This document shows, piece after piece, positions 13,806 to 21,717 of a DNA stretch of 38,148 nt (positions are counted from its first letter, which is position 1; each line of letters starts with the position of its first letter). Location of the stretch: NCBI GenBank assembly GCA_016790435.1, contig JAEUPE010000048.1, positions 1-38,148 of the forward strand, written 5' to 3'. The DNA comes from Rubrivivax sp. (GTDB lineage: Bacteria > Pseudomonadota > Gammaproteobacteria > Burkholderiales > Burkholderiaceae_C). Made by a program: the position numbers and the translations under genes. The notes under the pieces were generated by a model. It saw only the letters and a list, made by a program, of their open reading frames with translations. It was not told the origin of the DNA and ran no database searches.

Positions 13806-15289
13806 AGCGGACGACCATCGGCCCACGGGCCTCTTGGGCCATCCCGCGGCCCGAAGCTCGTGTGGCACCCGCAGGAGGCCGCGACGAGGCCTGCGCGGTC
13901 GAGGATGCGGATGTCTCCGCGCCGGTAGCTGATCAGCCGGCGTTGCTCCAGGTTGGAGGCGGCGCGCGTGACGCCGACGCGCCGCACCCCGAGCACACTC
14001 GCCAGCGAATCCTGGGTGAAGTGCAGTCCGGGGGAGCCGATGCGTTCGCTGGCCCCCAGCAACCAGCTCGCCAGGCGCGCTTCCAGCAAATGGAAGCGGG
14101 CGCATGCGGCGGTTTGCCGGGCCAGGGCCAGCTTCGAGTGGACGAAGCGGCATGCCTCGGCCTGCAGCGGCAGGCTCGTGCGGAACATGCGCCGGAAGCT
14201 GGCCGCAGTCATGCGCAACGCGTCACCGGCGCGCAGCACGACGGCGCGGATGGTGCTGACGTCCGACCCGAGCACGAGGGAGGCGCCGACCATGCCTTCG
14301 TGCCCCACCATGCCCACTTCCATGGCCGAGCCGTCCTTCACGCCCTGGCGAAGCGACACCACGGCGTCGGTCGGGAAGTAGACGTACGGGACTGGCTCGC
14401 CCGGCGCGCAGAGCACGTCGCCGAAGGCGAGGGTGACAGGCTTCAGGTCGGCCGACATGCGCCGGAGGTCCTCGGCGGGCAACGCCGCGAGCAGCGCGTT
14501 GGCCATCGAGGCCACGCCGAGGTGAGGTCGGCGCTGTGGCAGTGCCTCCGGCGGGTCCGCAACCGGTCCTTCGACCTGCCGTTCGGCGCCGCCCGTGCGC
14601 CAGGCTTGTGAGAGCGTGCGCAGCCGCTCGCGGCAAGTGATGTCGCGCACCGTGCCGCGGTAGCCCTTGAACTTGTCCTGCGCGTCGAACACCGGTTCGC
14701 CGTCCAGGCTCACCCAGCGCTCATCGCCGGCGGCGTTGGTCCATCCGAGCTCGAGGTCGCGGAAGGTTGCGCGCCACTCGAGCTGCTGCCGATGGGTCTT
14801 CCAGTCCAGCTCCGGCCTCGCCGTGAGGCCGAGCTCCCACAGCGCCTTGCCCGGAACGATCGCCTCGCACGGCGCCCGCTCGCGCGCCGCGGTGCCGGCG
14901 TGCGAGGTGAAGTGGTAGTTCTCGTCCTGCTCCCAGGTCCAGTCTGCGGCCAGTGCAAGCAGGCCGCTGGCGCGGGCCTGGCGCGCGTGCAGCGCTTGCT
15001 GGGCGTCGGGCAGCAGGAAGACGTTGCCGGAGGCCGGGTCGACGACGGCGTCGACCTGCCCTGTCGCGATGGCGGCGCGCTCCGGCGCACCCTTCACCAG
15101 GCGCAGGAAGCCTGCCGGGAGCCCGAGGCCGGCACGCCGGTTGGGGCTGCGAGGTTCGCAGGGAACAAGCGCGCTATCGGACGCGCTATCGGACGCGCTA
15201 TCGGACGCGCCATCGGACGCGCTGTCGGAGGCGCCATCGGACGCGCCGTTCAAGGCGCCCTGTTCGGGACTCGGGGAACTCGTGGCCAT
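13793..15289 (-). CDS. PAS domain fused to a Crp/Fnr-type regulator
   Basis: A 498-residue regulator. Residues 15-40 are an Ala-Ser-Asp repeat. A PAS domain (about 113-235; ADWTWEQDENYHF to YRGTVRDITCRERL) is followed by a cyclic-nucleotide-binding-type beta-roll (about 270-390; PYVYFPTDAVVSLRQG, VGHEGMVGASLVLG) and a winged helix (about 430-480; FTQDSLASVLGVRRVGVTRAA). The recognition helix has R-V where the frameshifted paralogue has R-E. No cysteine cluster for Fe-S is obvious. The ATG at 15289 (GGAG 6 nt upstream) is preferred to 15307. It lies 18 nt after kaiB and is the last gene of kaiC-kaiB, so it may be the transcriptional output of the Kai module; this is inference. Confidence 0.9.
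   Translation of the reverse strand: MATSSPSPEQGALNGASDGASDSASDGASDSASDSASDSALVPCEPRSPNRRAGLGLPAGFLRLVKGAPERAAIATGQVDAVVDPASGNVFLLPDAQQALHARQARASGLLALAADWTWEQDENYHFTSHAGTAARERAPCEAIVPGKALWELGLTARPELDWKTHRQQLEWRATFRDLELGWTNAAGDERWVSLDGEPVFDAQDKFKGYRGTVRDITCRERLRTLSQAWRTGGAERQVEGPVADPPEALPQRRPHLGVASMANALLAALPAEDLRRMSADLKPVTLAFGDVLCAPGEPVPYVYFPTDAVVSLRQGVKDGSAMEVGMVGHEGMVGASLVLGSDVSTIRAVVLRAGDALRMTAASFRRMFRTSLPLQAEACRFVHSKLALARQTAACARFHLLEARLASWLLGASERIGSPGLHFTQDSLASVLGVRRVGVTRAASNLEQRRLISYRRGDIRILDRAGLVAASCGCHTSFGPRDGPRGPWADGRPLQKR
15171..15242 (-). repeat. Six tandem copies of a 12-bp unit in the PAS-Crp gene
   Basis: Units of GCGCTATCGGAC (plus-strand reading) with minor variants start at 15171, 15183, 15195, 15207, 15219 and 15231. 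They encode the (Ala-Ser-Asp-Ser/Gly) stretch at the N-terminus. In-frame copy-number change would alter linker length without breaking the gene. Confidence 0.9.
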
Positions 15290-15307
15290 CCAGGTCTCCA
15301 ATCCCAT

Positions 15308-15625
15308 CTAGGTCTGCAATCCAAGTGCGCGCAGCACCGTGCCCCTGTCGCTGAGGTTGCCGACCAGCCGCGCCGGCGGCGACGGGGACAGCTTGTTCAG
15401 GCTCGGCGTGACGAGAATGCCGTCGGCCAGCGCGCGCAGCGGGTCGGTCAGCACGTCGACCACTTCGAGCTCGAACGACCGCGGCGGCAGGCCCTTGCAG
15501 ATCGCCGCCAGGTTGGCCACCGCCTGCAGCGAATTGGGCGCCCCTTCGGCCACGTACAGGCACAGCACCACGGCGGGGGCGGCCGGGGCCTCGCGTGGCG
15601 TGGCGATCACCTTCTTGCGGCTCAT
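15308..15625 (-). CDS. kaiB: KaiB-like protein
   Basis: A 105-residue protein of the KaiB family with a thioredoxin-like fold. The pattern VVLCLYVAEGAPNSLQAVAN, then FELEVVDVLTDPLRALADGILVTPSL and LVGNLSDRGTVLRALGL matches KaiB throughout, including the ILVTPSL loop. In cyanobacteria KaiB binds KaiC to complete the oscillator. Here no KaiA is present, as in non-cyanobacterial KaiBC systems. The start is 16 nt after the kaiC stop, and the PAS-Crp gene follows after 18 nt. Tightly spaced operon. Confidence 0.92.
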   Translation of the reverse strand: MSRKKVIATPREAPAAPAVVLCLYVAEGAPNSLQAVANLAAICKGLPPRSFELEVVDVLTDPLRALADGILVTPSLNKLSPSPPARLVGNLSDRGTVLRALGLQT

Positions 15626-15641
15626 CGGGTGTGCCCTGGCC

Positions 15642-17492
15642 TCAGACCAGCGGCTTCGAGCCGTTGCCGCCGCTGCGCTTGGTGGAACCGGCCCGTGCAG
15701 AGCCTTTCGGCATGTGCTCCGGGGCGTCGGCGCTGCGGATCCGGCGCAACTCGGCCTCGCGCTTGCTGGACGAGACGATGCGCGCCTCGTTGTCGCTCGA
15801 GTAGGTCGCCAGTTCGGCACGCTGGCGCTCGAGATCGAGCTGCAGGGCCTCGATGCGCGCATGGGTGTCGGCCTCCGCCACCCGCAACTCGCCGCGCCGT
15901 TGTTCGAAGTCGGCGCGCTGCTGAACCGACTTGACCTCTTCTTCGGTCTCCTTCTCCCAGCGCAGGGTGCCCATGAGCACCTCGCCGCCGGCGGTGTACA
16001 CGTCGGCCAGCGACGGGCCGGCCTGGTCGAGGAGCAACTCGCGCACCTGGTTCGAGTGCCAGGTGCCGCGCGACTTGATGATGGTCAGGGCGCGGTTGCG
16101 CTCCCCGCTGCGGATCAGGTAGGACAGGTGAATCCAGGTGTCGGCGATCGTCGAGACCTGGAGCTCGGTCGCTTCCGCCTGCGGGTCGTCGCCCTGGTTG
16201 ATGGCGGTGACGACGACGGTGATACCTTCGTCTTTCACCATGTAGATGAGCCGGCTGGCGACGGCGCGTGCCGCGCCGAGCCCGCCCGACTTGGCGATGG
16301 CCGAGATGGGGTCGATCACCATGCAGCGCGGCCGGTGCTGGCGGATCAGCGACATGAGCTTGAGCAGGTGGTCCTCGGCGCTGATCGACTCCGTGCGGCC
16401 CGAGTACATGCGCAGCAGGCCCGACTTGACGTGCGGCGCGAGCAGGATGCCCACCGACGACAGGTTTCGCGCGATCGGGTCGGCCCCCTCGTCGAAGCTG
16501 ACGAACAGCGTCTTCTCGCCGCGCAGGCAGGCGGCCTCGGCGAAGCGGCCGGCCAGCGTCGTCTTCGACGTGCCGGGCACGCCCGTGATCAGCGTGCTGC
16601 TGCCGCGGAACAGGCCGCCGCCGAGCATGGTGTCCAGGCGCTCGAAGCCGGCCGAGATGCGCTCGGTCGAGGCGTCGTGCCGAATCTCGAGCGGCTCCGG
16701 CGCGCCCACCTCCATGCCGGCGGGCCCGAAGTTCACCGGGAACTCGCCGGCGACGAAGTCCGAGCCGCGGTACTTGGTGATCTGCAGCCTGTGCAGCGCG
16801 ACGCCGTGTTCCAGCCGGCGCTCGAAGGCGACGACGCAGTCGACCATGAACTGCATGAAGCCATAGTTGCCGGCATCGGCGCCGTTGCTTTCGACCTTGG
16901 CCGTGACGATGGCCGTCATCTCATTGGCGGCGAGCCAGTCGCGGATGCGGTAGACCTCGCGAATCTCCGCAACGCGGTTGTGCAACAAGGTGAGCAGGAC
17001 ATCGACGCCGTCGAAGACGATCCACTTCGCGCCGATCTCTTCCTTCTTCGCTTCGAGGATGGCCAACATGCCACTGAGGTCGAACTCGCCGGACTGGATG
17101 ACCTCGGGCGAGAGGTTGGCGTCGAGGAAGTAGATTTCCTTGGCAGAAGCGGCCGGAGCGCCCCAATCGAAGGTGGCGGCGTTGGCGCTGATCTGGGCCG
17201 GGCTCTCCTCGAACGCGACGAAGATGCCGGGCTCGTGCCGCTGGCGGGCAGCGTTGACAAGCGTCTGCAACGCGAACACGGTCTTGCCCGAGCCCGGGCC
17301 GCCCCGCAGCAGCGTCGTGCGGTGGCGAGGCAAGCCGCCGCGGCTCACCTCATCGAAGCCGTTCACGCCAGTCGCGACCTTGTCGAGCGGCCGGGGCGTC
17401 ACGGTCTTCGGGCCGCTCGCTGAAGCAGCCTTCAAGACGGCGAGCGGGCGGGTCGATGCCTTCGATGCTTTCGATGCCTTCCGTGTCTCCAA
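15642..17492 (-). CDS. kaiC: KaiC-like double RecA-domain ATPase/kinase with coiled-coil tail
   Basis: About 616 residues. The CI domain has Walker A GGPGSGKT (about 64-71) and the catalytic pair in FVAFEESPAQ. The CII domain has GVPGTSKTT and FVSFDEGADP. The CII phosphorylation segment TELQVSTIADT conserves the Ser-Thr pair equivalent to S431/T432 and the Thr equivalent to T426 of Synechococcus KaiC. RGTWHSNQVRE follows, as in KaiC. Beyond the KaiC core lies a charged coiled-coil of about 100 residues (EKETEEEVKSVQQR onward). The start is uncertain: TTG at 17492, TTG at 17435 or GTG at 17402 are in frame, and the first encodes KAS repeats. Operator site 8 lies upstream. It heads an operon with kaiB and the PAS-Crp gene. 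Confidence 0.92.
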   Translation of the reverse strand: METRKASKASKASTRPLAVLKAASASGPKTVTPRPLDKVATGVNGFDEVSRGGLPRHRTTLLRGGPGSGKTVFALQTLVNAARQRHEPGIFVAFEESPAQISANAATFDWGAPAASAKEIYFLDANLSPEVIQSGEFDLSGMLAILEAKKEEIGAKWIVFDGVDVLLTLLHNRVAEIREVYRIRDWLAANEMTAIVTAKVESNGADAGNYGFMQFMVDCVVAFERRLEHGVALHRLQITKYRGSDFVAGEFPVNFGPAGMEVGAPEPLEIRHDASTERISAGFERLDTMLGGGLFRGSSTLITGVPGTSKTTLAGRFAEAACLRGEKTLFVSFDEGADPIARNLSSVGILLAPHVKSGLLRMYSGRTESISAEDHLLKLMSLIRQHRPRCMVIDPISAIAKSGGLGAARAVASRLIYMVKDEGITVVVTAINQGDDPQAEATELQVSTIADTWIHLSYLIRSGERNRALTIIKSRGTWHSNQVRELLLDQAGPSLADVYTAGGEVLMGTLRWEKETEEEVKSVQQRADFEQRRGELRVAEADTHARIEALQLDLERQRAELATYSSDNEARIVSSSKREAELRRIRSADAPEHMPKGSARAGSTKRSGGNGSKPLV

Positions 17493-17583
17493 GGATGACC
17501 TGCTTCCCGTGGTTGCCTGCGCCGACTGTAGGCGCGTGCGCCGCTCGCAACATGGGCAGCGCGAAAAAGATGGTGCGCTTCCA

Positions 17584-17599
17584 TGTGCGCTGTCGTACA
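17584..17599 (-). promoter_or_regulatory. Crp-like palindromic operator (site 8)
   Basis: On the minus strand TGTACG-ACAG-CGCACA, one mismatch from the palindrome. It lies 91 nt before the TTG start assumed for kaiC and would place the kai operon in the same regulon as the stress genes. Confidence 0.45.
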
Positions 17600-17749
17600 G
17601 ACGAGCGCGGTGGAGGTGTGCACGCTCGCCGCGAGCGGACAGGCCGCGAGGGCGGCGCCGAGGCGGCGCCATCCCGAACCGGAAGGACCTCCTTCGGCGA
17701 AGGCTGCGACGCCCTGCGCCGGCTCGGTTCCGGCGCAGAGGCGATGCCA

Positions 17750-18232
17750 TCAGCCGGCCCCGGCAGCGCGTTCGATCAATGGGCCGGCCGAGGTGCACCA
17801 GCGCTGCAGGCACTTGAGCAGTTCGGGTTCTTCGCACGGCTTGAGCAGCAGGCCGTCGAAGCCGTAGTCCATGAGGCGCTGCGTATCGACACGCGTCGCG
17901 GTGAACGCCAGGATGGGCATGCGGGTGCGACCGTGCTCCCGCTCGAGACGCCTGATCTGGCGTGCCGCCTCGACGCCATCGAGCACGGGCATCTGCAGGT
18001 CCATCAGGACCAGGTCGGGGCTGAGCTCGAGCGCCAACGCGACTGCTGCAGCGCCGTCGCCCGCGAGCACGGGGCCGGCACCCAACTCCGACAGCAGGGC
18101 CGAGGCCAATTCGAGGTTGACGGGGTTGTCGTCGACGACGAGGACGCGGGGGAATCGGGGCGGCTGGACAGCGGGCGGCAGAGCCCGTGGGTCCGCGAAG
18201 GGCGCCAGCACCGGATCGCCTGTGGGTTCCAT
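17750..18232 (-). CDS. Response regulator (receiver domain, hybrid-kinase type)
   Basis: A 160-residue protein: about 28 Pro-rich residues, then a receiver domain with the acidic pair in RVLVVDDNPVNLELA, phospho-acceptor D78 (LVLMDLQMPVLDG), switch T in ILAFTATR and K in LLLKPCEEPEL. The sequence resembles receivers of hybrid sensor kinases rather than CheY. No output domain. ATG 18232 is preferred; a GTG at 18283 is possible but would overlap the region next to operator site 9. It lies downstream of the CheB-CheR and PAS genes, whose signal it may receive. Confidence 0.85.
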   Translation of the reverse strand: MEPTGDPVLAPFADPRALPPAVQPPRFPRVLVVDDNPVNLELASALLSELGAGPVLAGDGAAAVALALELSPDLVLMDLQMPVLDGVEAARQIRRLEREHGRTRMPILAFTATRVDTQRLMDYGFDGLLLKPCEEPELLKCLQRWCTSAGPLIERAAGAG

Positions 18233-18289
18233 GACCGAGCCATCCTGCGAAAGGGATGGCCGATGGTGGTCCCGTGCGCGCACTCCGTC

Positions 18290-18305
18290 CGTGCGCTGGC
18301 GAACA
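18290..18305 (-). promoter_or_regulatory. Crp-like palindromic operator (site 9)
   Basis: On the minus strand TGTTCG-CCAG-CGCACG followed by GAC, very like site 1. It lies 57 nt before the response-regulator ATG at 18232. Confidence 0.4.
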
Positions 18306-18335
18306 GAGGACCGGAACCGCCTTCTCGCCCGGCCG

Positions 18336-18986
18336 CTAGCGGCCGCCGTCGGCCGCCACGTCGCCCATCTCGGCCATCACGAGCAGGAAGCGCTGGCCGG
18401 CGGGGTCGGCGCTCACATGCGCCTGCACGCGGCGCTCGGCGCCTCGCTTGGCGATCAGCTGCAGCGTCGGCGCGCCGCCTGCCTTGCCTTCGGTGAGGTT
18501 CGAAACCACCCGCCTGACCGCGCGTTCGCACTCCGGCGTGAGGAAGTGGTCGAGCGCCAGCCCGACCGCTTCGTCGCGGGCGACCCCGAGCATGCTCGCG
18601 GCCACCCGGTTGAGCTCGTACACGACGAGCGCGCGGTCGATGGTGAAACAACCCACCGGCAGCGCGTCGTAGAGCTCGACCTGCCGATGCAGCGCGGCCT
18701 CCAGCTCGGCGCGCGATTCACTCAATGCTTCCGCCTGCAGGTCAACCTCGACCTGATGCACCTGCAGTTCGTGCAGCAGCGCTAGCGCGTCGGAGGCCGT
18801 GTCGGGCGAAGCCGCCAGGTCGTGCAGCACGGCCAGCGCACCGGAGGCGCTGACCGGGCCGCCGACGATTCCGCTCAAGCGCGAGGCTGCCCTGAGGCGC
18901 AGGTCCGCAAGACCTTGCGGCGTGATGGGAGCGGCGGGCACGGCAGGCATGGCGGGCTTTCTGCAGCTGGGCTGCGTCCGGCCCAC
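18336..18986 (-). CDS. PAS-domain protein without kinase domain
   Basis: About 216 residues: an Ala-rich N-terminus, a helical stretch (ALALLHELQVHQVEVDLQAE and on to ELEAALHRQVELYDAL, about 70-105) and one PAS domain (PVGCFTIDRALVVYELN to RFLLVMAEMGD). The pattern HELQVHQVELDLQ-x-E-L resembles PAS linkers found before histidine kinases, but no kinase core follows. The GTG at 18986 has AAGG 8 nt upstream and is 12 nt after the cheBR stop; an ATG at 18950 is the alternative. Probably a sensor partner for the CheB-CheR fusion upstream and the receiver downstream. Confidence 0.8.
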   Translation of the reverse strand: MGRTQPSCRKPAMPAVPAAPITPQGLADLRLRAASRLSGIVGGPVSASGALAVLHDLAASPDTASDALALLHELQVHQVEVDLQAEALSESRAELEAALHRQVELYDALPVGCFTIDRALVVYELNRVAASMLGVARDEAVGLALDHFLTPECERAVRRVVSNLTEGKAGGAPTLQLIAKRGAERRVQAHVSADPAGQRFLLVMAEMGDVAADGGR

Positions 18987-18998
18987 TCTACGCCTTAA

Positions 18999-21563
18999 CT
19001 ACGCCTTGCGCAGGCGCGACTCCAGCTCTTTCGCGACCGTGATGTCGACGAAGGTGATCACCGCACCCTGGATGACATTGGCGAGCGTGCGGTACGGCAT
19101 GATGCGCACGGAATACAAGCGCCCGTCGGTGGTGGCGATCTGCTTTTCGCAGAAGGCCAGCGTGCGCAGCGTCTCCCGCGCATCGGCAGAGAGATCCGGG
19201 TAGATGAGCGTCGTGGCCAGCTCGCTCAGCGGGCGGCCGATGTCGACCTCGCGCAGGTGCACCACGCGCTCGATCTTCTCGGTGAAGCGGCGCACGTTGA
19301 GGTCGTTGTCGAGAAAGAGCGTGGCGATCTCCGTGCTGTTCAGCAGGTTCTGCATGTCGCTCTGCGCCAGCGCCAGGTCGTCGAGCTTGGACTGCAGCTC
19401 GCCGTTGATCGTCTGCAGCTCCTCGTTCATCGACTGCGCCTCCTCCTTCGAGGTGGTCAGTTCCTCGTTGGCGGATTGAAGCTCCTCGTTGGTCGACTGC
19501 AGCTCCTCGTTGGCGGCCTGCAACTCTTCCTGGGAGGCGCGCATCTCCTGGCGCAACGCGCGGATCTCCGCGCGCGCGCGCACGAGATCGTCGCTGACCG
19601 CCGGGTCGACCGCGCCGTCCTGGGCCCGGCGCGGGCGGCGACCGGGCACCGCGCCGACGTCCCGGAAGACAACCATGGCCATGCCTTCGAGCGCCCTGGG
19701 GTGCTGGATCGCCTGCACGCTGACGTCGACCGCTGCCGCCTCGTCGTCCGGCCTCAGGCCGCGCAAATCGACTCGCTTCTTCTCCTGAAAGGTGGCGCGC
19801 AGCGCCGCCGCCAGCTGAGCCCGGAGGCCCGGGCGGGCCATCACGTGGATGTTCCAGTTGGCCTTGCCGGCCGCCGGCTCGAGATAGCGGCCCGTGCGCC
19901 CGCTGATGTAGACGATGTCGCCGCCTTCGTTGACCAGTGCGGCAGGCGGCGAGAACTCCTGCAGCAGCAACTGGTCGGCCAGCGTCTGCAGGTTGGCCGG
20001 GGGCGGGGACGTCTGGGGCAGATGGTCCTCCTGGGCCGCCGAGCGCGACGACGGACGGTGCTGGGTGGGAAAGACGACCGCGCCGGCGCCGCCCCCGTGA
20101 TCGTTGCGCCAATATAGCCGTGACTTCAGGTGCAGCGGCCTGAACAGGCCCTGCGAGCGGCCGACGGTCTCCGAGCCGCCCAGCAGCAGCACGCCTCCGG
20201 CGCGCAGGCTGTAGTGGAACAGCGGCACCAGCCGCTGCTGCAGCGCGGCACCGAAGTAGATCATCAGGTTGCGGCACGACAGGATGTCCAGCCGCGTGAA
20301 CGGCGGATCGAGGATGACGTCGTGCTGCGCGAACAGCACCATCTCGCGCAGGCGCACGTCGATCTGGTAGCCGCCCTCGCGCTCGGTGAAGTAGCGGGCC
20401 AGGCGCTGCGGCGAGAGATCGCGGGCGATCGTCCCGGGGTAGTGTCCGCTGCGTGCGACGGCGATGGCGTCGGCGCTGAGGTCGGTGGCGAACACCTGCA
20501 GCTGGCAGGCGCCAAACTCTGGCCGGGCCTCGAGGCACTCGCTGAAGGCCATGGCCAGCGAGTAGGCCTCCTCGCCAGTCGAACAACCCACCACCCACGC
20601 GCGCAGGCGTTCGCTGCCGCCACCGCGGCGGGCCAGCAGGGCCGGCAACGCCGAGTCGCGAAGGTCCTGCCAGACCTCGGGGTCGCGGAAGAAGGCGGTG
20701 ACGCCGATCAGCAGTTCCTTGAACAGCAGGTCGACCTCCTGCGGGTTCTCGCGCAGGTGCGCCGCGTAGGCCTCCATCGTGTCCACGCCGTGCACGCTCA
20801 TGCGGCGGGCGATGCGTCTCACCAGCGTGCTGGGCTTGTACAGCGACAGGTCGTGCCGCGTCTGTTCGTGCAGCAGGGCCAGGATGGTGCCCAGCGCGGG
20901 CATGCCGGCACCGCCCGCCGACGCGGCCGACGCCGGCGCCAGCCCGGCCGAGGCCAGCGGCGCGGTGACGCGCAGGATGCGCGCCGGCATCTCGGCCGGC
21001 GCGGCGACGATGTCGACACAGCCGGTCGCGATGGCGCTCCTGGGCATGGAGTCGAATTGCGCCGTCTCCGGCTGCTGCGCCACGGTGAGGCCGCCCTGCA
21101 TCCGTATCGCCTGCAGGCCAAGCGTGCCGTCCGAGCCCATGCCCGAGAGCACGACACCGATCGCTCGCTCGCCCAGCTCGCGGGCCAGCGAGCTGAAGAG
21201 CACGTCGATGGGCAGGCGCTGGCCGCGCGGCTGCGAAGGCGCGGCCAGGTGGAGCAGGTCACCTTCCGAAAGCGTGATCTCCGCGTTCGGCGGGATCACG
21301 TAGACCGTGTCGAACTCGACATGCTGCGAGTCGGACACCTCGCGCACCGGCATGGGCGTCACGCGCTGCAGCAGCTCGCCCAGCATGGCCTTGTGCGTGG
21401 GGTCCATGTGCTGCACCACGACGTAGGCGAGGCCGCTCCTGGGCGGCACGTGGGCCAGGAACTCCTCCAGCGGCCCGAGGCCGCCGGCCGATGCGCCCAG
21501 CCCAACGATCCGCGTCGGCCCGCCCGCCCGGGCACGCGCAGTGGAGATCACCGGTACGGCCAT
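18999..21563 (-). CDS. CheB-CheR-PAS fusion protein
   Basis: 854 residues. A CheB-type methylesterase domain (S25 in GLGASAGGL, H52 in VVQHMDP, D145 in SGMGSDGT) without an attached receiver is followed by a CheR-type methyltransferase (about 225-490; VVGCSTGEEAYSLAMAFSE, LSCRNLMIYFG). Then come a PAS domain (about 530-640), a long coiled-coil of EEL repeats (ASQEELQAANEELQSTN and on, about 680-740) and a second PAS (LFLDNDLNVRRFTEK to AVITFVDIT). The usual C-terminal histidine kinase of this family is absent. No chemoreceptor gene is nearby, so the target of methylation is unclear. Followed by the PAS and receiver genes, which may supply the missing relay. Confidence 0.9.
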   Translation of the reverse strand: MAVPVISTARARAGGPTRIVGLGASAGGLGPLEEFLAHVPPRSGLAYVVVQHMDPTHKAMLGELLQRVTPMPVREVSDSQHVEFDTVYVIPPNAEITLSEGDLLHLAAPSQPRGQRLPIDVLFSSLARELGERAIGVVLSGMGSDGTLGLQAIRMQGGLTVAQQPETAQFDSMPRSAIATGCVDIVAAPAEMPARILRVTAPLASAGLAPASAASAGGAGMPALGTILALLHEQTRHDLSLYKPSTLVRRIARRMSVHGVDTMEAYAAHLRENPQEVDLLFKELLIGVTAFFRDPEVWQDLRDSALPALLARRGGGSERLRAWVVGCSTGEEAYSLAMAFSECLEARPEFGACQLQVFATDLSADAIAVARSGHYPGTIARDLSPQRLARYFTEREGGYQIDVRLREMVLFAQHDVILDPPFTRLDILSCRNLMIYFGAALQQRLVPLFHYSLRAGGVLLLGGSETVGRSQGLFRPLHLKSRLYWRNDHGGGAGAVVFPTQHRPSSRSAAQEDHLPQTSPPPANLQTLADQLLLQEFSPPAALVNEGGDIVYISGRTGRYLEPAAGKANWNIHVMARPGLRAQLAAALRATFQEKKRVDLRGLRPDDEAAAVDVSVQAIQHPRALEGMAMVVFRDVGAVPGRRPRRAQDGAVDPAVSDDLVRARAEIRALRQEMRASQEELQAANEELQSTNEELQSANEELTTSKEEAQSMNEELQTINGELQSKLDDLALAQSDMQNLLNSTEIATLFLDNDLNVRRFTEKIERVVHLREVDIGRPLSELATTLIYPDLSADARETLRTLAFCEKQIATTDGRLYSVRIMPYRTLANVIQGAVITFVDITVAKELESRLRKA

Positions 21564-21717
21564 GCCCGAGTATGTGGCCGCGAGGCGCGGGCGGAGTCGA
21601 GGCGCAGCACGGGTTCAAGGCCTGTCGCCCTTCGGTCCGGCTGACTCACGGACGGATAATCCTCCCACCGCGATCTCCGATTCCGGACGCGGCGGAACTG
21701 TTTTCTGGCTGACTCAC

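Noticed and set aside
15339..17423. A 694-codon plus-strand frame opposite kaiC and kaiB
   Set aside because: kaiC and kaiB have full family motifs; the opposite frame has none.
18331..18344. Perfect 14-bp palindrome GGCCGCTAGCGGCC at the end of the PAS gene
   Set aside because: It includes the stop codon, is short and made of common GC words; no further sign of an operator or recombination site.
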